Under the pieces are notes generated by a model. It had not been told where the DNA came from. It did not search any database and saw only the letters and a list, made by a program, of their open reading frames with translations. Source: a virus. From it: a stretch of 23,365 nt of DNA. The translations under genes were made by a program, and so were the position numbers. The DNA lies in IMG/VR virus record IMGVR_UViG_3300005581_000140, positions 1-23,365 of that record. One strand, given 5' to 3'. Below are positions 17,010-23,345 of this stretch, piece by piece. How positions within the stretch are numbered: the first letter of the stretch is position 1; every line of letters begins with the position of its first letter.

Positions 17010-17419
17010 AATATCTATCAACCCTACTAGTCGCTGCACTTCTTTCAGGATGCAGCGCCACTTATCATCTCAACAAAGCAGTAAAGAAGGACCCTTCAAT
17101 ACTTAAGCCAACCATTGTTACGGTATGGGACACCATCATCACTCCACCGGTGTATATGGTTGACACAGTCGAGGTCATCGCTGAAGGCGATTCCTCGGTG
17201 ATTGACAACGACACAGTGCGTATTGTCATCACGAAGTACAAAGACAAGATGATAGTGAAGACCTTGATTAAGGAAGTTCCCTACGCGGTAAGCGTTCAAG
17301 CCGAGTGTCCACCGCAATTAGTTCAGCCGGAAAGCAAAACGGGTAAGGTAAAAGATTACTTACTTTTGTTCCTAGCGGCAGCACTTGTCGTTATGATGTT
17401 TTTATACCGATTTAGATAA
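17006..17419 (+). CDS. Unimolecular spanin (u-spanin), 137 aa
   Basis: A signal peptide (residues 1-15, KYLSTLLVAALLSG) ends in the lipobox L13-S14-G15-C16. C16 is followed by Ser, favouring outer-membrane delivery. The C-terminus has one transmembrane segment (about 118-134, YLLLFLAAALVVMMFLY) followed by a positive R-F-R tail. A lipoprotein anchor at one end and an inner-membrane anchor at the other is the signature of u-spanins such as T1 gp11. These join the two membranes and fuse them in the last step of lysis. The periplasmic part (about 17-117) is predicted mainly beta-rich (PTIVTVWDTIITPPVYMVDT), as in known u-spanins. The ATG overlaps the preceding stop by 4 bp (ATGA). No holin or endolysin is seen nearby, so other lysis genes must lie elsewhere. 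A structural lipoprotein is less likely. Confidence 0.85.
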   Translation: MKYLSTLLVAALLSGCSATYHLNKAVKKDPSILKPTIVTVWDTIITPPVYMVDTVEVIAEGDSSVIDNDTVRIVITKYKDKMIVKTLIKEVPYAVSVQAECPPQLVQPESKTGKVKDYLLLFLAAALVVMMFLYRFR

Positions 17420-17559
17420 TGGCGAAGACCAAAGCACAAACAGCATCAACCTTCCAAGCAAAGCCTAAAGTAAGCAGGCCAGGCGTACATTCCAAGACCA
17501 AGAGCAGTAAGCTCAAGACCTCTAAGCTGTACTCTAAGTCCTACCGTGGCCAGGGCTAA
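17419..17559 (+). CDS. Small Lys/Ser-rich basic protein, 46 aa
   Basis: The ORF starts at an ATG sharing one base with the u-spanin stop (TAATG). The sequence is highly basic: KVSRPGVHSKTKSSKLKTS leads into KLYSKSYRGQG. A short protein ending in a K/S-rich run and Y-R-G-Q-G is one I associate with several marine and Bacteroidetes phages, function unknown (memory only). The charge suggests binding to nucleic acid or to acidic surfaces. The tight coupling and absence of any other use of this stretch support it as a real gene. Confidence 0.72.
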   Translation: MAKTKAQTASTFQAKPKVSRPGVHSKTKSSKLKTSKLYSKSYRGQG

Positions 17560-17680
17560 AGAGAAAGACCCGTCTTATGAAGGCAGGCCCCTCAATCCAG
17601 CAGTAGTTGGATGGTGTGAAATCCGACCAACAGCTTGTGATGGTAACTGCCCCCACGCTTCCTGCAGCAGCAAGAAGTAA
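17546..17680 (+). CDS. Small Cys-rich protein, 44 aa (candidate)
   Basis: From a GTG inside the end of the previous ORF, a frame runs to a TAA 5 bp short of the convergent nrdA stop. It reads ARAKEKDPSYEGRPLNPAVV and then GWCEIRPTACDGNCPHASCS. Four cysteines (24, 31, 35, 40) and His37 crowd the last 21 residues, which could hold a zinc ion or two disulfides. There is no ATG in frame, so the GTG start, probably coupled to the upstream stop 14 bp later, is an assumption. The regular Cys spacing and a plausible protein sequence favour coding. No function is assigned. A chance frame cannot be excluded. Confidence 0.5.
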   Translation: MARAKEKDPSYEGRPLNPAVVGWCEIRPTACDGNCPHASCSSKK

Positions 17681-17685
17681 AACCT

Positions 17686-19464
17686 CTAGCCGTCGCAAGC
17701 GCTGCACGAAGGATCCATAGCCTTTACGGCTATATCACCACGAAGCACAGACTCTGTTCGCATATAGTACAGCGTCTTGATTCCTTGGTTCCACGCCTCC
17801 ATATGTACCTGATTGATCCACTTAGGGGTAGCCTCAGTAGGGAACGCAAGGTTCAATGATACAGACTGATCTATGTACTGCTGTCGGATCCCCGCTTGGT
17901 AGATTAGGTCCAGCTGATTGATTTCCTTAAAGGTCTTGTAGACCTCCTTTACTAGAACTACGTCCATCATAGGGTCAGCCTCATTGCTTTGCATCAGCTT
18001 CCCCTTCTGGTAAATCCATCCGTCAAGCTCACCTATGTTCTGAACAGATCCTTCGTCGGCGAGTATCTGGTCCCAGGTCTCCTTGTTGTTGATGCCTATC
18101 TTACGCAGAACCCGCTCTAAGGTTGGGTTCTTGCGTATGAATGTACCCTTGGCGGACTGCTCGGTAAATACGTTGGCAGCCCAAGGCTCGATGCCTGCAC
18201 TCACGTTACCGCTAAGCTTGGAGTTGGACACCGTAGGTGCTATCGCACGTAGGTGGGTGTTGCGAACACCGAAGCCACGACACCATAGAGGCTCTCCGAA
18301 CATCTTAGCCATATCGCGGCTAGCACGCTCTGATTCCATCTTGATGTGTGAGAAGATACGGCGCGTCTCGATCTGCGCCTGTAGCCCCTCAAATGGGGCT
18401 CCACGTTGCTGCAAGTAGGTGTGCCATCCGAGTACTCCCAGTCCAAGTGCCCGTCCCTTTTCAGCGGAACGAACCGAATTTTCGAAGCCCCTCATATTCT
18501 TGGCTTTCTGGATGAACTCCTCTAGTACGCCGTCCAAGAAGAACGTGGAGTAGTATACAACGTCTGTGTCCTTCCACTCGTCATACTTGGCGAGGTTTAG
18601 TGAAGATAAACAGCAAACAAAGCTGTGGGACTCGTCGGTGTATAGGGTAATCTCAGAGCAGATGTTGGTCATAAATACCTTAAGTCCGTTGTGCTTGTAC
18701 ATCTCGGGGTTCTGCTTGTTGACGTTGCCTCGGTACATAATGTACGGCTGGCCTGTGGCCTTGCGCTTCTGCAGTACTTTAGACCAGCGACGGCGTGACT
18801 CATCATCGCCGTCCTCTAGCTTCCGCATAAACTTATCGGAGACAATAACTGACTGGTTTAGGTTAAGACACTGGCGGTTTACGTCGCCCTTTGGCTCGCG
18901 GATTTCAATCCACTCCCAAAAGTCTCCGTGCTCTATGCTTAGGTTCACCGATGCAGCACCCCTGCGTACGTTGCCCTGTGAGGTGGCGAGTATCGTTGAG
19001 TCGTATATCTTACAGAAGGGGACCACACCATCGGTAGTCCCATTGCTGTTGGAGATAGGTGACCCTGCAGGACGTAGCATATTAAGGCCGATGCCTACGC
19101 CTCCGCCGTGCTTGGCAAGAAGCATAGTCTCTAGGTTCTTCATCCCGATGTCGTGGATGCTGTCGCCGATGTCAACGCCAAAGCAAGAGATTGGAAGCCC
19201 ACGATCTGTTCCCATATTGGCAAGCACTGGTGTGGCAAGGCCAAGCCAGTTGTTCCATATGTATCCGTAGAACTTGCTGGCAAGCTCGGGTCGATTTAGG
19301 CGGTATGCTGCCGCCTTAGCGACCCGTAGGTACGCATCCTTAGGCTTCTCGTCGTTGATGAGGTAGCCACGTGATATGGTCTTCACGTACTCCTCTGTGT
19401 TTCCCCATTCGGGGAAGTCAACTCCGACTTCCCACCCTAGGCTCTCTGCAAAATTCTTAGACAT
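17686..19464 (-). CDS. nrdA: Class I ribonucleoside-diphosphate reductase, large subunit
   Basis: It reduces ribonucleotides to deoxyribonucleotides for phage DNA synthesis, together with NrdB upstream. Numbering is from the ATG at 19464 (592 aa); a TTG two codons earlier is less likely. Active-site residues are present. C94 (GLPISCFGVD) and C284 (SFVCCLSS) form the redox pair. N267, C269 and E271 form the N-x-C-x-E site with the thiyl cysteine. Y566-Y567 (TLYYMRT) are the radical-transfer pair. C587-S-A-C590 is the mobile C-terminal thiol pair recharged by thioredoxin or glutaredoxin. At 592 residues it is much shorter than E. coli NrdA (761). It begins directly at the ten-strand barrel region and so lacks the N-terminal ATP-cone, predicting loss of dATP feedback, as in many phage enzymes. 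It overlaps the DnaA-like gene by 8 bp and is last in the minus-strand operon. Confidence 0.96.
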   Translation of the reverse strand: MSKNFAESLGWEVGVDFPEWGNTEEYVKTISRGYLINDEKPKDAYLRVAKAAAYRLNRPELASKFYGYIWNNWLGLATPVLANMGTDRGLPISCFGVDIGDSIHDIGMKNLETMLLAKHGGGVGIGLNMLRPAGSPISNSNGTTDGVVPFCKIYDSTILATSQGNVRRGAASVNLSIEHGDFWEWIEIREPKGDVNRQCLNLNQSVIVSDKFMRKLEDGDDESRRRWSKVLQKRKATGQPYIMYRGNVNKQNPEMYKHNGLKVFMTNICSEITLYTDESHSFVCCLSSLNLAKYDEWKDTDVVYYSTFFLDGVLEEFIQKAKNMRGFENSVRSAEKGRALGLGVLGWHTYLQQRGAPFEGLQAQIETRRIFSHIKMESERASRDMAKMFGEPLWCRGFGVRNTHLRAIAPTVSNSKLSGNVSAGIEPWAANVFTEQSAKGTFIRKNPTLERVLRKIGINNKETWDQILADEGSVQNIGELDGWIYQKGKLMQSNEADPMMDVVLVKEVYKTFKEINQLDLIYQAGIRQQYIDQSVSLNLAFPTEATPKWINQVHMEAWNQGIKTLYYMRTESVLRGDIAVKAMDPSCSACDG

Positions 19465-19765
19465 TTTCAATTTTTGATTCTATGTTAAACTTCATCTTAC
19501 TATAACGATTTCGATATAATGCGTTTGTATCTAGCTCACGTCTTACTGCCTTTGTGGTGGCTATCACTGTGGAGTGGTCTCTATTTACTAGTCTGCCAAT
19601 CTGCGTGGTACTCATTGATGAGTGCTCTCTCATAAGCTGAGTAAACACCTGACGTGCCTCACGTACGTAGGATATACGAGTCTTGTTACGTATATGGGAA
19701 ATGCTAAGACCATACTCATTTCTTACCTCGTTAAAAACGATGGATTTGATTGTATTGTTGTCCAT
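19457..19765 (-). CDS. Stand-alone DnaA domain IV-like DNA-binding protein, 102 aa
   Basis: Residues about 31-77 match the helix-turn-helix domain IV of the replication initiator DnaA: YVREARQVFTQLMREHSSMS, then TTQIGRLVNRDHSTVIATTK. The R62-D63-H64-S65-T66-V67 block equals the DnaA signature (RDHTTV/RDHSTV) whose residues read the DnaA box, and E-A-R37-Q38 matches the start of the recognition region. The AAA+ ATPase and other DnaA domains are absent, so it can bind DNA but not open an origin by itself. It lies 11 bp after nrdB and overlaps nrdA by 8 bp, so all three genes should be co-expressed. Possible roles are repressor or activator of the nrd operon, competitor of host DnaA, or phage origin recognition. 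No TTATNCACA-type DnaA box was seen in the intergenic stretches of this window. Confidence 0.85.
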   Translation of the reverse strand: MDNNTIKSIVFNEVRNEYGLSISHIRNKTRISYVREARQVFTQLMREHSSMSTTQIGRLVNRDHSTVIATTKAVRRELDTNALYRNRYSKMKFNIESKIENV

Positions 19766-19776
19766 AAATTTAATTC

Positions 19777-20766
19777 TTACCAGATGTTTTCAAAGTCTTC
19801 TCCCTCGTTGGCCTTCGAATAGTCGGTAGGACGGATAGAGAAAAAGTCAGTATGGGTATGGCCACCAGTGAGATGGTAGAACCAATCAAGCTGCGAAGCC
19901 TTCGACTCATCATACTCAAAGATACCATCGTATCCCAACTCCCGCAACTTTTCGTTGCCTCTTTTTTTAATAAACTCTTTTAGGTCCGAAGCCCTTAGGT
20001 TCTCGAGGTCTCCCATCTCAAACATCTTATCGATAAAGTTTATCTCCATATCAACAGCTACCCTAGCAGCCTCCTCAATCTTTTCCTTTACGCCAGCTCG
20101 GATGTACGGATCCTCTTCACACATATGGTTGAACAGGATGCATCCCATCTTGGAGTGGAGCGACTCATCCCTTACGGACCACTTCATCTGTTGACCGATT
20201 CCCTTCAGCAGGTTACGCATCTGGAAGGAGTAAAGAACAGCAAAGGAAGAGTAGAGCGCCATACCTTCGGCGAAGGCAGAGAAGACCGCTATAGAGCGGG
20301 CGACGTCCTGACGTGCCTTAGGGTCTATCTTAAGCATCTTGTGGTTGTAATCAGCCTTAGTGTCTACTAGGTTTTCAAACCTAGCGACCGTTGAGGGCTC
20401 GCGAAGGAACGCCTCAAAGTCCTCAAGTCCTAACGTCTCGTTGAGGTAGCTGTAGGCTGTGGCGTGGATGGTCTCCTGTGATCCGAACATCATAGCCATC
20501 TGCTTGATCTCGTGCTTAGGGAACCACTTGGTAACCATACCAGTCCAGTAGTCTGCAACAGCAGTCTCTGTCTGGGCGAAGCCTAGCAGGATGTTGCCTA
20601 CGAGGTTCTTCTCGCTAGGGGTTAGGTTCTCCCTAAAGTCCTTGACATCGTTCTGCATAGATATCTCTGTGTGCAGCCAAAACGCTTGGGCCTGCTTGAG
20701 CCAACCCTCGGTATAGTATATTGGATATTCGAAAGGTTTGAAAGGAATGCGCTCGTCAAATAGCAT
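19777..20766 (-). CDS. nrdB: Class I ribonucleoside-diphosphate reductase, small (radical) subunit
   Basis: This is the ferritin-like subunit that makes and stores the radical used by NrdA. The di-metal ligands are E67 (QTETAV), E98 and H101 (SQETIHATAY), E167 (FAEGMALY), and E201 and H204 (RDESLH). Tyr105 is at the radical-tyrosine spacing (E-x2-H-x3-Y), so a Tyr-type enzyme is expected. At 329 aa it is of usual length. The C-terminus, DFENIW, is the acidic and aromatic tail that docks on the large subunit. Radical formation in this class needs oxygen, which argues for an oxic host niche. It starts at an ATG 29 bp after a terminator hairpin, with no clear -7 box between, so its transcription probably relies on read-through or an unrecognised promoter. 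Unusually, nrdB precedes nrdA with a DnaA-like gene between. Confidence 0.96.
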   Translation of the reverse strand: MLFDERIPFKPFEYPIYYTEGWLKQAQAFWLHTEISMQNDVKDFRENLTPSEKNLVGNILLGFAQTETAVADYWTGMVTKWFPKHEIKQMAMMFGSQETIHATAYSYLNETLGLEDFEAFLREPSTVARFENLVDTKADYNHKMLKIDPKARQDVARSIAVFSAFAEGMALYSSFAVLYSFQMRNLLKGIGQQMKWSVRDESLHSKMGCILFNHMCEEDPYIRAGVKEKIEEAARVAVDMEINFIDKMFEMGDLENLRASDLKEFIKKRGNEKLRELGYDGIFEYDESKASQLDWFYHLTGGHTHTDFFSIRPTDYSKANEGEDFENIW

Positions 20767-20782
20767 AGGATTATTGTTTAGG

Positions 20783-20813
20783 TTAGAAAAGAAAGGGCCA
20801 CACTCGGTGGCCC
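20783..20813 (-). terminator. Rho-independent terminator between nuclease-like gene and nrdB
   Basis: On the minus strand a perfect 7-bp stem GGGCCAC/GTGGCCC (20813-20807 with 20801-20795) has a 5-nt loop and is followed by TTTCTTTTC. It follows the stop codon at 20836 by about 22 bp. It should end, or reduce, transcription coming from rusA before the nrd genes. Confidence 0.85.
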
Positions 20814-20835
20814 AAAACGGATTGCGAAGATAGTG

Positions 20836-21249
20836 CTACTTGCTCAATCCTAGCAACTCTGTGATGTCTTTTCCCAAAGAAATATTGTAGTAACCCACCA
20901 TCTTGACAATCATATTGTTATTGGTAAAGTGTGTAGTCTTTGGCATCCTTCGCTCCTCCCACTCAGGCTCTGGGAGTTCGCTTAAGCGGAACGACCAGAC
21001 CCCAATAGGGGTTGAGTTGATGTAAACTGGGATAGTACCAAACATTGCCGCCCTTTCGATAAGGGCGTCATACTTCGACTTCTCAATGACTAGGTTATCG
21101 TAGTGAATGTTGCGGCACTTAAGTTCTATGTCCGAGTTATGGACAAGGGAGTAGCAATCGTACTTAGACATCTTATGCTCGCTGACCTGAAGGTCATCGG
21201 CAATTCTCTCCTTAATGAGGTTGAAGAGCTCCCTCTCGTACTTGATCAT
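20836..21249 (-). CDS. Putative PD-(D/E)XK-type nuclease-like protein, 137 aa
   Basis: No named family recognised. Residues 31-44 fit a PD-(D/E)XK core: D31 (KYDCYSL), then E42-L-K44 in SDIELKCRN, with an acidic residue (E14) in the preceding helix, as often seen in this fold. After it come a helix with VIEKSKYDALIERA and beta-strands IPVYINST and GVWSFRL, consistent with a restriction-endonuclease-like fold at minimal size. Candidate roles are end processing, host DNA degradation or recombination; the operon also holds a RusA resolvase. The D31 position lacks the usual preceding Pro, so the call is tentative. It starts by an ATGA overlap with the GT-A gene and ends before a terminator. Confidence 0.5.
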   Translation of the reverse strand: MIKYERELFNLIKERIADDLQVSEHKMSKYDCYSLVHNSDIELKCRNIHYDNLVIEKSKYDALIERAAMFGTIPVYINSTPIGVWSFRLSELPEPEWEERRMPKTTHFTNNNMIVKMVGYYNISLGKDITELLGLSK

Positions 21250-21779
21250 ATGTAGTTATAGTAGCTCACATAGCTGTTTAGGGCTAACACTCTTCCTCTT
21301 GTCGAGCACTCTTCAGCATATTCGCCATCGTGGACGTAGCCGTCGTTACACCTAATGTCCTTAACATACTTCCATTTGACCATAAAAGAGGCAGAGTCGA
21401 TTTCTCCAACATTTGGAATATCTACAGGGATAAGTCTAACACTTCCATCCTTTGATAATTGTCCCCAGGTTAGCATTGCTAAGTCCTTATTTAGGTGAGG
21501 CTTTACCGTCTTATACCAATCTGGGTGGATAATGTTGTCACTGTCTAGCCATAAAATCCAGTCGTTGTCTTCAAACGGGAAATTGTCAAACGCATAGTTT
21601 CTGTTGTGTGATCCAAATCCTCCAGTCATATTTGAATTCATACATACAGCACCATCAACAATAGGAGGATTCTCAACCAAGGAATCAAACACTATAATCC
21701 AATTACAATCTGTTGGTATAGACTTCTTTATTGTCTCAAGATTTTCCGGCCTATGGCAAGGTGTTATAATGTAAATCAT
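21246..21779 (-). CDS. GT-A fold glycosyltransferase, 177 aa
   Basis: The N-terminus MIYIITPCHRPENLETI is the nucleotide-binding start of GT2-like enzymes. The metal-binding DxD motif is D79-S80-D81 within DWILWLDSDNIIHPDW. GSHNRNYAFD (about 56-65) matches the conserved G...N.g...A segment before it. A late acidic site DGEYAEEC may supply the catalytic base. At 177 residues it is a minimal GT-A domain. It should transfer a sugar from a nucleotide sugar, with target unknown: virion protein, DNA base or host surface glycan. It overlaps both neighbours by ATGA junctions, directly after a GT-B enzyme, so the two probably act in sequence. Confidence 0.85.
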   Translation of the reverse strand: MIYIITPCHRPENLETIKKSIPTDCNWIIVFDSLVENPPIVDGAVCMNSNMTGGFGSHNRNYAFDNFPFEDNDWILWLDSDNIIHPDWYKTVKPHLNKDLAMLTWGQLSKDGSVRLIPVDIPNVGEIDSASFMVKWKYVKDIRCNDGYVHDGEYAEECSTRGRVLALNSYVSYYNYI

Positions 21780-22738
21780 AGCAAGTGCTTTAATCTTTTT
21801 TCGTTAATCAAATCAAGGTTATGATTAGGACAATCCTTCAGCATATCGTGCAGATTGTCTCCGAGCATTTTAGCCTTTTTTTTCGTCATAGACTCAATTG
21901 CTTCAGCCCAATCTTCCTTGGTTCTGACCAGCAAACCGGTCTCGTTGTGGATAATGCTTTTGCTGTAGGGCATTGTATTGGAAGCAATGACTGCTGTTCT
22001 TGTATGTGCCGCCTCGGTTATCTTTAAATCGCTTTTACTCCAATTGAATTTATTGCCAACCAATGGCACAAGGCTTACATCAAAGTTTCTATACATACTT
22101 GCATAACTGTATATAGTCCTTGGCGACATAACATACTTTGCCCCAAGCTTTTCTGGGTAGTCTGATACCTGTACGCAATACAATTCTTTTTTTGAAAAAT
22201 CATACCCAATACTTTGTACATCGTGGTCGTGACCTAGTGCACCAACATACCCGAAGGAAACAGTCTTGCTTTTGTACTTTTCTTGATCAATCCATTGACT
22301 ATCTCGATCATCAACAGCATTGTTTATAATCTCAACTATTGCCCTTGGGTTTACGTCAAGCATAAGTTTAGCTAAGTAGTGGGACGGCGTCCAGATGACG
22401 TCGGCGATACGTATGGTCTTCTTGATGTCTGGGCCGTAGTACACCTCGTAAAGACCCTTGGCAGGATTTCCGTTGTTGAGGTCCCAGTAGTCATCGTTGT
22501 CAAGTATCAACTTAACTCCGCGACTCTTAAGCATTTGACTGAACTTCTTATGGTTATTAACCGATAACTTGCGTGATACAATTAAGCTTGTTACAACATC
22601 TAAATTAATATCCTTTAGTTCGTTCAGTGATTGTATCCAGTGTATATTGACGCCTTGATTAGCAAGGCGTCTCAATGGGACGATCAGCCTATGGTAGTTT
22701 ATACCACTAAGCCCATCGATATGCACCAAGGTTATCAT
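21776..22738 (-). CDS. GT-B fold glycosyltransferase (GT4-like), 320 aa
   Basis: An N-terminal Rossmann half (HIDGLSGINYHRLIVPLRRL, residues 7-26, then KLILDNDDYWDL) is followed by a junction (GYVGALGHDHD, 163-173) and a C-terminal half. The latter carries the donor-site block S234-K-S-D-L-K239-I-T-E242-A-A-H (SDLKITEAAHTRTAVIASNT), matching the K..E-A.....PVIA signature of GT4 enzymes. Distinct from the usual family, the first Glu of the E-x7-E motif is not evident. The 320-residue length is slightly short for GT-B (about 350-400). It is coupled by ATGA overlaps to the small ORF before it and to the GT-A gene after it. The acceptor is unknown. Confidence 0.84.
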   Translation of the reverse strand: MITLVHIDGLSGINYHRLIVPLRRLANQGVNIHWIQSLNELKDINLDVVTSLIVSRKLSVNNHKKFSQMLKSRGVKLILDNDDYWDLNNGNPAKGLYEVYYGPDIKKTIRIADVIWTPSHYLAKLMLDVNPRAIVEIINNAVDDRDSQWIDQEKYKSKTVSFGYVGALGHDHDVQSIGYDFSKKELYCVQVSDYPEKLGAKYVMSPRTIYSYASMYRNFDVSLVPLVGNKFNWSKSDLKITEAAHTRTAVIASNTMPYSKSIIHNETGLLVRTKEDWAEAIESMTKKKAKMLGDNLHDMLKDCPNHNLDLINEKRLKHLL

Positions 22739-22953
22739 CGCTGCTGCTCTGCGTACTCCGTAAGTGCGGAGCGAATCATATCAAGCTCAAGACGAAATGA
22801 TCGAGAGTACTTATTTGTTATCTCGCTTACCTGTTTTGGGTCTAGCAGAGGGCTTCCTTTTTGGTCGTGTAGGTCTTCGTACAGTTCCGCGCTCCCCGCT
22901 GAGATCCTCGAGGTCGCTATGAAGTACACTCGGCTTAGTTGCTCTAATGTCAT
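22735..22953 (-). CDS. Small helical protein overlapping rusA, 72 aa
   Basis: No family recognised. The sequence is mainly helical with mixed charge (VYFIATSRISAGSAELYEDL at 9-28, LELDMIRSALTEYAEQQR at the end), soluble, with no cysteine. Its first 143 nt lie inside the 3' part of rusA in another frame. Its stop forms an ATGA overlap with the GT-B start, the same junction used by the next genes, which supports real translation. A Pro-Leu-Leu-Asp-Pro-Lys-Gln-Val segment reads like the start of a helix-turn-helix, but this is weak. It may be a small regulator or accessory factor. Confidence 0.6.
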   Translation of the reverse strand: MTLEQLSRVYFIATSRISAGSAELYEDLHDQKGSPLLDPKQVSEITNKYSRSFRLELDMIRSALTEYAEQQR

Positions 22954-23341
22954 TATCGTTATTGTTTTGAATTAAATTATAGTTATAACAGATTATTTTA
23001 GCAAGGTATTCATCCTTTTTGAGTTGCGCGTCAAACGTGATTCTAAGTTCCAAGAAATGTTTAGGAGTATCATCGATAACGTATCCATTATAGCGTAGAT
23101 AATCTGCAAGGAACTTAACAGCAACAACAGAATTGTCAACGTCGAATTTAGAATTATACCGTAGGTGGATAGCAAAGCGGTCCGTAGACCACTTGTCGTG
23201 TCCTTCAAGCGCAGCGGTAAGGCCATTAAAATACTTTTCTTTTTCCCTGTGGCGGAACGTCCAAAACTTGCCAGCGTAGAGCTGATTAAGTGACGGAGGC
23301 TTTGGTATTGATATCTCAATTTCATTATAATTATTTATCAC
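22811..23341 (-). CDS. RusA-like Holliday junction resolvase with basic tail, 176 aa
   Basis: RusA enzymes cut four-way DNA junctions during recombination and before packaging. The typical N-terminus P-K-P-P-S-L-N-Q-L-Y is at 13-22. The metal-binding core is D67-V-D69-N70, with K76 and D80 one turn apart and D90-D91 in GYVIDDTPKH. The N-to-K spacing of six is the variant common in phage RusA proteins. The fold should end near residue 124. A further 50 residues are very basic and Pro-rich (PTRPKRKPSARPKTGK) and may clamp DNA. This tail is encoded where a second ORF also reads, so one of the two may not be functional. The start is GTG at 23341, chosen because it continues the domain and sits 4 nt behind a promoter box. 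It is first in the minus-strand operon. Confidence 0.9.
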   Translation of the reverse strand: MINNYNEIEISIPKPPSLNQLYAGKFWTFRHREKEKYFNGLTAALEGHDKWSTDRFAIHLRYNSKFDVDNSVVAVKFLADYLRYNGYVIDDTPKHFLELRITFDAQLKKDEYLAKIICYNYNLIQNNNDNDIRATKPSVLHSDLEDLSGERGTVRRPTRPKRKPSARPKTGKRDNK

Positions 23342-23345
23342 TAAT

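Noticed and set aside
18566-19270. Long plus-strand frame (234 codons) opposite nrdA.
   Set aside because: It is antisense to a gene with all catalytic motifs, and its composition (Ser/Arg/Leu-rich) is typical of a shadow of the coding strand.
20825-20832. TATCTTCG on the minus strand as an nrdB promoter.
   Set aside because: It lacks the third T of the box and the preceding G, and it lies upstream of a terminator hairpin that would stop the transcript before nrdB.
22993-23325. Minus-strand frame of 110 codons with an ATG start, overlapping rusA.
   Set aside because: The RusA frame carries the DVDN metal site and conserved spacing; this frame has no recognisable pattern. That RusA uses GTG does not outweigh this.
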